Shown in pieces: positions 1 through 11,292 of a stretch of DNA of 64,000 nucleotides. The DNA lies in NCBI GenBank assembly GCA_020310875.1, contig CM035413.1, positions 167,426,996 through 167,490,995 of the forward strand, written 5' to 3'. The position numbers and the translations under genes were made by a program. This DNA comes from Ceratopteris richardii. Lineage: Eukaryota > Streptophyta > Polypodiopsida > Polypodiales > Pteridaceae. Within the stretch, counting starts at the first letter, position 1. Every line of letters starts with the position of its first letter. Under the pieces are notes generated by a model. It did no database searches and was not told the DNA's origin. It saw only the letters and a program-made list of their open reading frames with translations.

Positions 1-255
1 ACCAAAGTAATCATAGATTGAGGTGCTGGTGTTGCTATTACGACCACCTCCTTGTGGAAGCAATGGGGCAAACCCACATTAAGACCAACTACAATGAAGC
101 TTCAAATGGCCGATGGTCATTTTGAAAGACCTCTGGGATTGCTAGAAGGGATAACTCTAACCACGTGTGGTGTAGAGTTTAAACACACATTTGCTATATG
201 TGACTTTGAGAAGAATAATGTGTATGAGATGATCTTAGGAAGACCCTTCCTATGA
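1..255 (+). pseudogene. G1 aspartic protease (PR1) domain
   Basis: Retropepsin-like domain that in living relatives cleaves the Gag-Pol polyprotein. Visible are the ATTS-x-W-K-Q-W-G-K segment after the active-site region, the LLEGITLTTCGVEFEHTF-like core and the terminal M-I-L-G-R-P-F-L motif that is typical of Athila/Tat-type proteases. A near-identical copy with the DSGAGVAIA active-site motif is seen in G4 (38350-38640) and a more diverged one in G2 (25540-25780). The domain is partial because the window starts inside it. Confidence 0.85.
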
Positions 256-258
256 CAA

Positions 259-1272
259 TTGCAAATAGTACAGGATTGGGGAACCAACTCATTGTACTTG
301 CAGCACTTAGGGGTCACCACCAAGGTCAATTTGAAGGATTACTCCTTCAGAGATGTACCACCCCTACAATGGAATTCTATCCACAAAGTGAAAGAAGATT
401 CCATCTCTGTGCATTCTGAAAGTTCACCTGATCCATCATGGCTGCATGAAGATACTCATTTGTGGATGTGCAAGGTCGTAGAGGAAGAGGAAAAACGTTT
501 AAAGGCAAGAGAAGAAGGAACCTCGCCAGGAGATAGACCAGTTAGAGACCCAGCCTACACACCGATCATCTTTCCAGATGAGGAATTTGAGCCTCATGGC
601 TGGCCAGAAATCTTAGCCACCATGGACATTGTTGTCAACGAGGAACAGTGGACATCTCATTGTGATGAGGAGGGTTATGATATTTCAGTGTTCATGTGTC
701 AGCCCTTGCTAGAAGAATGTGACCCTAGTGATGTCATAGAAGAAGAAGAGAATGATGATGATATAGAGTCCATTGTGATGGATAGTTGCTTTAACTCAGA
801 GCAGCACTATCTAGAAGATATAGGAGTGTTCACCCAGAAAGAAGAAGAACCTCTCACAAGTATTAACACGGTAAATTCAAAGGATGGAAGTGAGAGCAGT
901 CAAAAGAAAAAGAAAAGAAAAGCAGTGAACCAAGAAGAGGAGGAATCATTGTTTGAAGTACCAGAAAACTTCAAGAAATATGAAGTTGACGACCGCAAAA
1001 TTTTGGTACGAATGCCTAAGAGAGAGGCCATCATAGGAGAATCATACGATAATAAAGAAAAGACGAAGAAAATTGTAGTGACCATTGAAGAGAACGAAGA
1101 GAGATGCACATATATAGGAGATGACCTAAGTGCAAGAGAAGAAATGGAGCTCGTACCTCTATTAAGGGAATATAGGGATGTGTTTGCGTGGCACTATAGA
1201 GACTTGCAAGGGGTAGATCCAAGAGATTGCTCTCATACTATCCCCATGAGCCAAAATAAAAGAAGAAATTGA
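259..1272 (+). pseudogene. G1 acidic/lysine-rich linker between PR and RT
   Basis: Open stretch of about 337 codons linking protease and reverse transcriptase. It has no domain I recognise. It is very acidic in the middle (runs such as EEEENDDDIE), has a lysine-rich patch (SQKKKKRKA), and then the motif SLFEVPENFKKYEV that is conserved in G2 (26060-26110) and G4 (37620-37680). Its end, LLREYRDVFAWHYRDLQGVDP, is the usual lead-in to Ty3/gypsy RT. The long charged linker is a lineage trait shared by three elements here. Confidence 0.8.
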
Positions 1273-2596
1273 TAGGCTGATTGAAGCTGGATTCATCTAT
1301 GAGATTGAGCATATTGAATGGGTGTCCCCCATTGTAGTGGTGCCCAAGAAGAACGGGAAGTTGCGAGTGTGTATTAACCTTAAAAAAGTTAATGCTGCTA
1401 TGATCAGAGATAGTTATCCACTTCCAATCACGGAACACCTATTGGAGCGTGTTGCAGGCAAGGAAGTTTATAGATTCCTTGATGGATTTTCAGGTTACAA
1501 TCAAGTAGCCATTGCCCCAGAAGATCAACACAAAACAGCTTTTGCCACAGAGTGGGGAATCTTTGCATTTCGTGTGATGCCATTTGGGCTCACCAATGCA
1601 CCTGTAACATTCCAAAGGCTCATGTGTCATGTCTTCAAAGAGTTCTTGCGAAAGAGCTTAGAAGTGTATGTGGATGATTTATGTGCTCATTCCCAAGAAA
1701 GAAGATTTCACATGCCTGAGCTCAGACAAATCTTCATCAAGTGTAGAGAATATCGAGTATGTCTAAACCCAAAAAAGTGTGTGTTCATGGTGCGTCAAGG
1801 TAAAATCTTAGGTCATATTGTTTCTAAGAATGGAATCTCAACAGATGAAGATAAGGTACGAGCCATAGCGGAGCTGCCAAGGCCAAGGAATGTTAAAGAG
1901 GTACAAGCCTGTATGGGCCATTGTGAATACTACCGTAGGTTTATCCACATGTACGTGATCATAGCTAGACCCCTTTATGCCTTGTTGTCTAATTTTGAGT
2001 GGAACGATGAATGCGAGAATTATTTCAATGAACTGAAGAAATGTTTGTGCACAGCACCAATACTGACCACTCCTGATTGGAATAAACCATTCTATGTCCA
2101 TGTGGATGCATCCAATCACACCATAGGATGTGTGCTAGCACAACCCACTGGTGAAGGAAACTTAGATTTGCCCATAGCATATGCTAGTAGACAGCTCACG
2201 ATAGCTGAACAAAATTATACCACAACTGAGCGAGAGGGCTTAGGCATGGTATATGCTGTGAAGAAGTTTAGACACTATTTATTGGCCAACAAGTTCAAGT
2301 TTTTCACTGATCATCAAGCTTTGTTATATTTGGTCAATAAACCTTGCAATACTGGACGCTTAGTAAGATGGTTCCTCTTACTAATGGAATATGACTTTGA
2401 AGTTGTTGTCAGGAAAGGTAGAACCCACCTTCGGGCCGATCATCTTTCTCGCATCACTTCAGGAGAGTCACCGCAAGGAGTGTTTGATGAGTTACCCAAT
2501 GCTTATCTGTTCAATTTAGAAGGTGTTCCTAAATGGGCAATTAAGTTGGTACCAGTTCTAACCTTCGGCCCTGCGAATAAGAATGTGAAAACATGA
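1273..2596 (+). pseudogene. G1 reverse transcriptase and RNase H
   Basis: RT motifs in order: WVSPIVVVPKKNGKLRVCIN, PLPITEHLLERVAGKEVY, FSGYNQVAIAPEDQHKTAF, MPFGLTNAP-TFQRLM, and the catalytic box EVYVDDLCAHS. After the thumb (MGH-EYYRRFIH) the RNase H begins near 2090 (FYVHVDASNHTIGCVLAQP), followed by TEREGLGMVYAVKKFRHYLL, FFTDHQALLYL and RADHLSRI. There is a single RNase H and no second archaeal-type copy as found in Tat/Ogre elements. The sequence is most similar to G4. Confidence 0.93.
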
Positions 2597-4192
2597 CAAG
2601 AAGAAATTGTAAAATCACAAAAATATCACATATTGGCGGGAAGCATGTACAAATAAGATACTGAGGGTGTATTAGCTTGTTGCATTGAGGACGATGAACA
2701 AAGTAGTTGGTTGCAACAAGCCCATGAAGGATTGCTAGGAAATCACTATTCTAAACAACGAACATTGTAGAATCTAAAATATTTAGGAGTGTATTGGCCT
2801 AGCATGGACAAAGAAATACATGAGTGGATTAAGAATTGTCCAATGTGCAGAGAGAGACCACCAGTGGAGCATGCCAACCTTTATCAAGTGTCATTAAATC
2901 CTGATTGGAGTGCTCCATTGGTAGAGTTTATGAGATCGAGAACCTTACCCAAAGAGGCTAGTCTAGCAAGAAGACGAAGCATGGAGCAAGAGGCTCAGGA
3001 CTATGCTTTAGTTGGAGACAACTTATATTGAAGAGGCAAGGATGGTTATCTAAGATTGTGCGTTCACGAATTAGACTATTTGAAAGTCTTAGAAACTGCA
3101 CACAGTGGTGTTGCAGGTGGACACTTTGGTCCTGATCGAGTAATCAAGACCATTCTATTCTCAGGACTTTGGTGGCCCACTCTTCATATGGATGCACATA
3201 CCTATGTGAAGAAATGTGACACATGCCAATGTGCACAATATCCGGTTAGAAAGGACGAGATGCCATTGAGGCCCATGATGGGAGGACGTGCATTCTCGAA
3301 GTGGGGTATAGACTTTGTAGGTCCTATTAACCCCCCAGCTAGAAATTCCCATGTAGAGTACATCATTGTAGCCACAGATTACCTTACCAAGTGGGTGGAA
3401 GTAAAAGCCACAAAAAAGAATGATGCTCAAACCACAGCTAAGTTCTTATTTGAAAATGTGTTCACAAGATATGGACTACCAATAGAGTTAGTGAGTGATA
3501 GAGGCACACACTTCTTGAATGAAGTCATTAAAAATCTTCTCCAAGAATTCTTGGTGATACATAAGAATTCTGCCCCCTATCATCCACAAGCTAACGGACA
3601 AGCTGAGAGCACAAACAAGATCCTATGTAATTTCATGACTAAACTAGTGAATAATAAACGCTCTGATTGGGACAAATAGCTTCATCATGCTATTTGGGCT
3701 TATCGAGTTGCCTATAAAACGGTACTGAATGCCACCCCATTTCAGATGGTCTTTGGACAAAATGTTGTGCTACCTTTAGATTTCCTAATCCCAGCATTAA
3801 AAGTAGCACAAGAGCATGAGTGGAATGGACATGAATTGTCCTCTAGGATCTTTGATCTAGAACACTTAGGTGAGATGACGCTACGTGCGGCGGCAGGCAT
3901 CTATGCTGCAAAGAAAAGACAAAAGGCATACTTTGATGCACACATCAAAGATAAAGGATTGAAAGAGGGAGACCTAGTGCTGGTTTATACGCTAAAGCAA
4001 CATGCCTGTAAGTTGGAAAAAAGAGGATACGGACCCATGATCATTAATAGAATTTCCACTAGTGGTGCAGTTCAGTTGGCCACTCTAGAAGGAGATATCT
4101 TGCCAAACTATATTAGTAGATGTAGAGGCAAGTTATACCAAGAACCTCTTATAGAGGATATGCTTACGAGACTCAACACTGCTAAGAAGTGA
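2597..4192 (+). pseudogene. G1 integrase with two tandem H2C2 zinc-binding modules
   Basis: Integrase region. Two zinc-binding modules stand in tandem. The first (about 2715-2880) has AH-x6-NH and CPMCRERPP; the second (about 3090-3235) has AHSGVAGGH and CDTCQ. The DDE core follows (WGIDFVGPINPP, YIIVATDYLTKWVEVKA, LVSDRGTHFLNEV, HPQANGQAESTNKIL). The C-terminal part (3746-4192) has the GLKEGDLVLVY and RGYGPMIINRI segments typical of gypsy integrase C-termini and no chromodomain. Ty3/gypsy integrases usually have one H2C2 module; here G1, G2, G4 and G6 all show two. Confidence 0.88.
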
Positions 4193-4960
4193 AAAGAAGA
4201 GGAGCTAAGGGTGAGGGAAGAAGCACAGGCAGAGGCCAGAGAGCACATTAGGCGAAATAAGTTAAGGCGACTAGGCCTAGATGTCAACTCAAAAGCCCCA
4301 AAATATCACATGGATTTGTGCCAAAAATCAGGCATAGTTACCTCTCAAGTCATTGACCGACGTCCCTTTGTGAACATAGACATAGGACAAGGAAAGAGTG
4401 CAAGAACTATGAAAGCATTGATTGACTCAGGTGCAGCAACTAGTGCAGTTAGACTCTCCTACTGCCAAGACTTGCAATTGAACATCAATCCCACAGAAGC
4501 TTATCTCATAGGATTATGAGGTGTGGAAACCCCTTGTTTGGGCAAGGTGGAACTTCCCATCTACCTTCAAGATGTTCCAATGAAAGTCAAAGTGCTAGTA
4601 TGTCAAGATGAGAACCTTACAGAACCACTTGTCTTGGGTCAAGATTGGATCTATGACCATGCAATTAACTTAAACCTAAGAATTCAGATTCTTCAAGTTT
4701 GGGTACATGAACAATGCATTACATTAGAATTAGAGAACTGCATGCTCATAGATCATGGCACCACACACTCTCTTAGTTCCTCGAAGACTAATCTTCACGA
4801 GCAAGATGTTGTATGTGTCAAAAGCTCTATGATCCAGAAGGACTCAATCATGGAAGGACAATCGCAAAGGCAAGCACACCCTCCTTTTTTGAAGAGTAAA
4901 GCATCCATAGTAGTTCAACCTCAGAAGCAAAAGCACAACAATTCAAGACAACTGCTATAG
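4193..4960 (+). pseudogene. G1 second retropepsin-like domain (PR2) downstream of integrase
   Basis: After a basic/coiled stretch (REEAQAEAREHIRRNKLRRL) lies a second aspartic-protease-like sequence with ALIDSGAATSAV (D-S-G triad) and, about 80 residues on, PLVLGQDWIYDH. The latter resembles the I-L-G-M-D-W-L ending of chromovirus-type gypsy proteases and differs from the ILGRPFL ending of PR1 in the same element. A homologue sits at 30757-31230. G4 has no such module. The function is unknown: it may be a captured second protease or a derived non-catalytic fold. Confidence 0.7.
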
Positions 4961-5500
4961 CAAATGGAAAGACACCCTTCAACAAGAAAGCAGTTCCGAG
5001 CATGAAGCAGATCTGGGTACGCAAAGGAGAGCAACCACTAGCCTTGCCCCCACAAATCCCATCCAGGTAAGCCAACCAGGCCAGAAGACGAAGGAAGAAG
5101 CTTGGACAAGCTCAACCACAAGGTATCCGACAAGTTTGGGTGCCTAAGACATTAGCTGCAACTCAACAAGGGTGATTAGAGATGTGGGTACCTAAGAAGC
5201 TCTTACATCCACAACAACCTATGTTCTCCCACATGCCAAAGGTCTCAACAAAGAAGCCACAAAGAGAAAAGGGTAAGAACCGCATACAGAGATTGAAAGA
5301 AGATCAAATCACCTCTTCAACCATAGTAGGAAGACGTGTAAAAAGGGTATGGGTTTGGAAGCCAAAAGTACAAGTAGCCTCCACCGAACCAAAGCACCAA
5401 TCACACTAGATACCCCAGTTCAAAAAGCATCCAAAGAGGAAGATGCTTGAAGTGATCTCTACAATGCCAAATGCTGTTCTAAAATGGACTCCAATAAGGA
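4961..5500 (+). pseudogene. G1 W-V-P-K repeat segment
   Basis: A lysine/glutamine/proline-rich coding remnant with the short motif [QVM]-W-V-P-K repeated at irregular spacing: KQIWVRKGEQP near 5004, RQVWVPKTLAATQQG near 5124, EMWVPKKLLHPQQP near 5179, RVWVWKPK near 5344, LKWTPIR near 5483. The same order and wording recur in G3 (20860-21349) and more loosely at 31600-31880. It follows PR2. The function is unknown. The similarity between copies at protein level suggests it was once translated. Confidence 0.65.
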
Positions 5501-6804
5501 GTATTACATCAGTTCGAGACCCAATGGACACCTCCACCAAAGTCGGCATCAACATCCACAAATAACATCGAAAGCCTTGACGAGCGACAACCATGTGCTC
5601 CTTGCACAACCTTGTCTTTTGCACCATTCAGGTCATGTATTTCCAAAGTATGCATTAATATAGGGCCACATTACATGGCCGTGCATAGACACAATTGAGA
5701 GTCTCGTGCACAAGAGCACATTGACACATGTACACCATTTTTTGATACTAAACTTTGTCTTCTTGTTTTGTGACATTGTTTCAAAAAAAAAAAGAGAGAG
5801 AAAGAACGTGTTCCCAGGTGTCGCTCATGGAACATGAATGAGTCATGCTTAGTTGAAGATGGAACCATCGATTACTAGGCATTTATCAGTTCGGATAGAA
5901 GGGTGTCTCGACTAGCATATGATGTAATTGCTGCCTTATCTGGTAGATGTCAAGAACTTGGCATGAACATGGCATCCACAACTATGGTTCCCCCTTACCA
6001 GGGTAGGAGTGAAGAGCTTCAAGGTCCGCAACTTGAGAGATGCTTAACTACCATATGTACAAGAGCATCCAAGGAGATAACTGCAAGGGATAGTTTTGGT
6101 ACCATGCAAATCCTTGTATGTATACTGAAATATAAAGAAATTCAATTCTCCGTATTTGGCAAATGATGCTTTGAAAAGAGGAGACAAGATCAGCCACTCA
6201 AAAGATCTCATCGGTGGACCATCAACATGGACATTCATCAACAATGTTCCATCCCAAAGGCCGAGTGTACAACATGAAGAGATGAACATCGATCGACCTT
6301 CTCCATGGTTAGTATCTTTACTTTGGAAACATCATAACCATGATAGCTTAGGAAACCTCTCCGTCGGCGTACCCTTGAGCACTTAGCTCAAGACACCCAA
6401 TTTTTGCACCATGCTTCTTCCGATGCATTTTCCAAGTAAGCATGCATAGGGCTACATTACAAGGCCGTGCACAAGGCACATATTTTCCTCAACCCATGCA
6501 CGAACACACTTACCCATCATCCATTATGGGTTATGAGTACTTGGCATGACTACTATGAACATCATCTTTGGACGATCTGAGGTCATCAATGGAGACTCAC
6601 AATGACAAAGTCATGCTCGAATCCAAGGCAGAAGCACCTACCAAGGGACTACAACTTGCAAAGGCTCGCAGTGACAAATGAAGAACCGGACAACCAACCT
6701 TGCCACATTTGGAAGAGAGACGGCTCTGGTTCATCCGAATGGACACTCCCTCTCAAAGCAACCTAGAATAACCATTACAAGAAGGGTCTGTCAGGGACGA
6801 CAGA
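5501..6804 (+). other. G1 3' region (non-coding) with diverged direct repeat
   Basis: No coding similarity is seen. A roughly 75-bp sequence occurs twice (about 5615-5695 and 6400-6478), each starting TTTTGCACCAT, containing TTCCAA-GTA-GCAT and ending G-GGCC-TGCA. The same pair occurs in G3 (about 21355-21432 and 21785-21862). An A-run followed by GA repeats lies near 5780. G4 has the homologous region on the minus strand at 33132-34365. Confidence 0.7.
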
Positions 6805-6821
6805 CTCGAGAGAGGGGCATT
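6805..6821 (+). other. G1 polypurine tract
   Basis: Purine-rich run (ACTCGAGAGAGGGG) directly before the LTR start TGTTGAAG. It is the expected primer site for plus-strand DNA synthesis. G3 (before 22303) and G4 (minus strand, after 33115) have longer G-runs at the same place. Confidence 0.7.
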
Positions 6822-7433
6822 GTTGAAGCTGAAGGTCAAGGACAAATCACAGGAGCACATCAAAAGGGTGGACACACAAGAAGAAGGAGCAAGTAGGGAG
6901 CTCCAAGAAGTGTATGTCAAATTTTCAGAAGAAATCCGTATAAAAATAATGATTTTCATCACTAAAAACCATTGTAAATACCATTTTCTATTTTTGTAAC
7001 TCCATTTTGTTCAAGCCAAAGAGTCCTCGAGCTTGAGGAGTATTAAAAGTATCATTCTACCAATTTTCATAATTTTTAGACTTCATTTGAGCCCTCAAAT
7101 AAGCCCTGGAACCTTATTTTTAACTAGGTCGGACACTAGGTCTGGATAGGGCCAAAACTAGTCAAAAAACTATAAAAAAGAGTTAGAGAGCTCATTTTTG
7201 AGGTTAGCTTGTTAGAGAATAGAGCTTTGTAAGAGAACTCTTTTGCAATTGAAGCTTTCCATTGTTCCTCTCTTTGATCTTACCTTGCGCACGTGTGTGT
7301 GTGTGTATGTGTGTGCATGCTTGTGTGCTTTCACTCACGCACTTGTGCTTTCACTTGCTCGTGGTCTTCATACCCGTCCTCACGTCTCCTTGGATTGAAA
7401 AGTAAAGGAGGTGGTGCTTACGCTTGAGCTACA
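6822..7433 (+). repeat. G1 3' LTR (type A, 612 bp)
   Basis: Starts TGTTGAAGCT and ends GAGCTACA, with boundaries set by comparison with the G3 and G4 LTRs. It contains a TATA box TATAAAAAAG at 7171 followed by a GAG-AGCTC stretch, then a TG microsatellite at about 7290-7335. C1 sequence follows immediately. The 5' LTR is outside the window, so divergence cannot be measured. Confidence 0.88.
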
Positions 7434-9760
7434 CAAGCCTATGATTCAAAGCCCTTGGAGCTTGATTCAAACCATATAAAGCTTTTCTAACTTGCATACA
7501 TACTCACGGGATGACAATTCTTCAATACCACGAGGTTGAGACATGCATAGCTTTTCAAATATCCATCCATTTAGAAAATTTGTTTACATCCATTTGGTAT
7601 ATCTTCCAATTCTTGGAAGCTGCAATGCTCATAAGCACTTTGATAGTTGGTATCTTTGCCACAGGCAAAACAGTTTCTTCATAATCGATTCCCTATGGTT
7701 GTGCATACCCTATTGCCACAAGTCCTTGTTTGTACCTATTGATAATCCCATCAGACTTTTTCTTTACCTTATATATCCACCTTGAACTTATAATCTTCAT
7801 AGATGAAGACTTGGGTATGAAATCCCAAGTATGATTTTCTTGCAAGGCTTCAATCTCTTCCTTGATGGCTTTCATGCACTCTGGCTTCTTGCTTTATCAT
7901 ATGATGAGAGCTCCTCAAAGTTTTAATCCTATGCTAAATAAATTGAGTGTTTAGTGACCAATGATGTATCATAGTCATACCTTTCTGGCTTCCTCTTCTT
8001 TCTAGTTGACCTTCTATTTGTTTGTTGAGAAGATAGTGCAACATCCCTCAATTCTTGCACTTTTAGTTCACCTTTAGAGTTCCAAGAATTGATTTCTCTC
8101 TTTGGAGCCTTATGATCATCTATCACTTGATGCTTCAAGTGTATGCTCATTCCTTTTTGATAGAGTTGGAAAGTCCTCCTCTAGGTCATAAGGTAGCTTG
8201 ATTCTCCTACAATATCTTCAAACCATGATTGATTCTCCTACAATATCTTCAAACCATGATTGATTCTCCTACAATATCTTCAAACCATGATTTGTTTTCA
8301 TCAAACACAACATCACTACTTACAATGGACCCTTTTTTGCTTTGATTGTACAACCTATAACCTTTTGGATTAAGATAATAGCCAATGAATATGTATTTAT
8401 CCACCCTAGGGTCCAATTTTCTTCAAATCTCTAAAGGTATGTGTGCATATCCAATACAGCTAAAGATCATGCAATGATCCAAGCTTGGTCTTCTTTCATT
8501 CCATGATTCATATGGATTCATGCCATCTAGAGCCTTTCATGGAAGTTTATGCAACAAATAAGTGGTTTTTGATACATCCTCTACCCACAACTAGTTGGTT
8601 AGTTTCTTCGCATTGAGCATGGACTTTGCAACCTCCACAATCATCCTATTTCTTCTCTCTACCATTACATTCTACTCAGGAGTATATTTGTTGGTGATTT
8701 TACCTCTTGACTCTCTCCCTCCAACTCACCTTAACCTTTTTGGGGTTTTACCTATTTGGTTCTCCACAAGAGCTCGGTATTTTTTTTTATAAACGAGAAT
8801 AAGTTCATCCTTATGCTTCATGAAATACAAGATATTCCATCTGCTACAATCTTCATGGAATACAAGATAGTCCATCTATGCCCTTGCTTGGTTTCCAAAC
8901 ATCTCTCTAGACCAACTCCAATAGGTCTCCATGTTTGTAGCCTTTCTTCGTGAAGGGTTGACTATGTGACTTACGCAATTGACAAACATTACATTTATCT
9001 ATCATGTGTTTTTTTTATATATTTGGTAGCCCAAGTACACTCAGATCTCTCCTAGATTGTTTGAGGGATCATTCCCCAATGTGAGCTAACCTCATGTGCC
9101 AAGTCAATAACTTCAATAGATTTTGGGTGCCATAATTGAACAATGCAGTGTTGTCAATGTCTTGGAGTTCAAAGGTGAAAACATCACTTTTCTTTTCTCC
9201 TTTTGCTATCTTCTTGAATCTTTGATGCAAGTCTTCAACAAATTCTCATTGCTTGGTAAATCTTACATGCAAAACTTTCTTAACAATTTGACCTACACTA
9301 ATGAGATTCTTGGTGATGGTAGGCACATAGGGTACTTTGCTTAGCAAGTTCATGTTACCATTTGAAGACCACATTACCTATCTTCTCAATTGGATGTCTT
9401 GTGTTTTCTCTTGTTTGGATGTCATATCTATTCTTTGGGTCTTCACAGTCTTAGAGTAGAGCCACATTTTCTACCACATGATTTGAGCATCCTCAGTCTG
9501 TATCAAACACATGCTCACCAGACTTACCATACTTCATATTCATATTCATGAGAAGAATTGAATCTTCTTGAGCTTGATCATCTTTATAGTTCTTGTATTC
9601 TCTCCTTCCTTTGTTTCTGCCTTGGTAGTTTTTGCTATATGAGATTTTGTTATATCCATAGAAATTCTTGAATCTTCCTCTTCAACTTCCATAGCCTCCT
9701 ATGTTGTATCCTCTTCCTCTCTGCTTCCTTGGCTTCTTGAAGCAATAAGTCTAGGAGTTC
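7434..9760 (-). mobile_element. C1: Ty1/copia retrotransposon fragment
   Basis: Read on the minus strand from right to left: a CSNH protease motif near 9500 preceded by a tyrosine/glycine-rich stretch; GAG-pre-integrase and integrase remnants (about 8300-9100); a basic linker (RRSTRKKRKPERYDYD near 7980); and the RT start (EEIEALQENHTWDFIPK near 7830, WIYKVKKKSDG, RYKQGLVAIGYAQP). The order PR-IN-RT defines copia. It is heavily broken (more than ten breaks). The G1 LTR abuts its RT region, so G1 inserted into it; the rest would lie left of the window. Confidence 0.8.
8199..8292. repeat. 31-bp tandem triplication in C1
   Basis: Three head-to-tail copies, essentially identical, of a 31-bp unit beginning GATTCTCCTACAATATC at 8200, 8231 and 8262. 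It lies in the C1 integrase-RT linker. Near-perfect copies inside an otherwise decayed element imply that the triplication is recent. Confidence 0.9.
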
Positions 9761-10829
9761 ATACGGACTTTTCATGAAGATGGAGATGTGTAGATATAGT
9801 CATATTCAAATCTTCATAGCTTGAAATGTACACATCCAAACTTTAGACGCAAGTTCATAAACATTGTATCTATATGATCCAAGTGATAGATTAGAATGAT
9901 ACAAAGGTGGAAGAGGACTAATCTCCCTTCAAGTAAGTACAATGTCAGCTCATAAAAGCTATTCAAAACTCACAAGAAGGATCTCTCCTATCCCAAGCCT
10001 AATCTAATGTCTTTTTATACATGATTTTGAATTTGAATGTGGTTGAATCATCCGCCTAAACATGGTCCTACATCTTAGGATTGGTTTGAATTTAAAATCC
10101 AACTAAAGTAATGGCTTTTGGTTCCCTTCATTCATGCAATTCCTCCTACTTCTATGTTTTGTTGATGTATGAAAAATCACAAGAAATGAATTAATATGAC
10201 AGTTGACAACCTCTATGGCCACCATTAGCTCAATGCTTCTCCAAACTTTGAGAAATAATAGCCAAAACTGAGAACTTTACTTCTTGAAAAATTTCTAGTC
10301 ATTGAAATGACATACCTTCACTCTTTTGCTTATTTCTCCTAGAACAAATGTTATTTTTTGAAGGTCTTCTCATTCATGGAAGTAGAAGAGAAGAGCTTTC
10401 AAACAAGCTATTTTTTAAAAACTTTGCACTACATACCAAGTTATGAACTTCACAAGTTGACCCTATCTGAGCTATCAAAATAGGAAATCTCACCTGTTTT
10501 AGTAAAAGCACATATCTAAATACAAAAGTTTTCAACTTGGCATCGACCTCCCACACAAAGTTGATGGATGGCATCAATTTCTTGCATAAAATTCCACTTT
10601 TTTAGCACCTAAAATACCCTGTGAACCACAGGTATGAAGAAAACCACTTTTATGATGGAATTCTAGGCATTGAATTTACATTGAAAGTCCATGCCAGGCA
10701 TCGAGTTGCTTGAGAAATCTCATGTGTTTAAGGAGATTCAATAGTAGATAAAACTCAGAGAATGAGATAAGAACTTATCAGCTCAAACTCGATGCTAGCA
10801 TCGAGTTGCTTGGGAAAGTTGAAGTTTTG
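9761..10829 (-). other. Unassigned, LTR-like sequence
   Basis: No coding similarity is seen. On the minus strand a TATA-like GTATAAAAAGAC stands near 10010, followed by about 240 bp reaching the C1 end, which would suit the R-U5 part of a copia LTR belonging to C1. No clean TG...CA boundaries or second copy are visible. The right part (10520-10830) has several short ATCGA/TCGAT repeats and a perfect palindrome. Confidence 0.3.
10788..10807. repeat. 20-bp perfect palindrome
   Basis: ACTCGATGCTAGCATCGAGT reads the same on both strands. The half-site GCATCGAGTTGCTTG occurs again near 10697, so it belongs to a small local repeat family. Confidence 0.9.
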
Positions 10830-11292
10830 AAGTCATTACCACAATAGGCAAAGCATGGAGATAGAGAAGAGAGTCTCATACATAGAACTTCTATTAATCC
10901 TTCTCATAGCTATGGAAACTCAAAAAATATGTAGTTGCCTTCTCACTCAGAGAAGCCCGACTATTTCTTAGTCATACAAAATGAACTCTAGATACCTCAT
11001 TTTCAAATGCTCTCTCCGCATCTATTGATACAAACTAACTTATATAGATTTTCTCAATCTCGTGACTTTTGAAAATTCCAACTAAAGTTAAGTCTAACCT
11101 TACAAATAAAGTACATGTGTGAAATTGTCCGTTCACATAGGCATGTGCTTTTCTTCTTAGACTTTGACCTTCAACTTTATGTCCAATTTGTGATTGACTC
11201 TCCAATAGCTCCCCCTCTATCACTAATTCACATTCTCTGTTTCTTCATATCTTCTTCTTTTCTTTTATTCATGCCATGCTTGTGAATCTTAT

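Larger units (their letters stand above)
1..7433 (+). mobile_element. G1: Ty3/gypsy LTR retrotransposon, 3' part
   Basis: The window opens inside the protease region of a Ty3/gypsy element and runs through linker, RT, RNase H, integrase, a downstream protease-like module, a W-V-P-K segment, a long 3' region, a polypurine tract and one LTR. The order PR-RT-RH-IN defines Ty3/gypsy. The ILGRPFL protease ending and the absence of a chromodomain place it outside the chromoviruses. The 5' LTR and gag lie beyond the window. The coding part is broken, with roughly eight to ten breaks in the visible part. By eye its pol is very close to that of G4 (about 95 % over stretches compared) and clearly further from G2. 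It ends against copia C1, into which it appears to have inserted. Confidence 0.92.

Noticed and set aside
1273-2596. Chromovirus or dual-RNase-H Tat/Ogre assignment for the gypsy lineage
   Set aside because: There is no chromodomain after integrase and only one RNase H domain; the protease ending and PBS point to an Athila-like branch, but I leave the exact clade open.
5903-6386. Extra coding frame in the G1 3' region
   Set aside because: The frames do not persist in the homologous G4 region and lack protein-like conservation; better read as untranslated 3' region.
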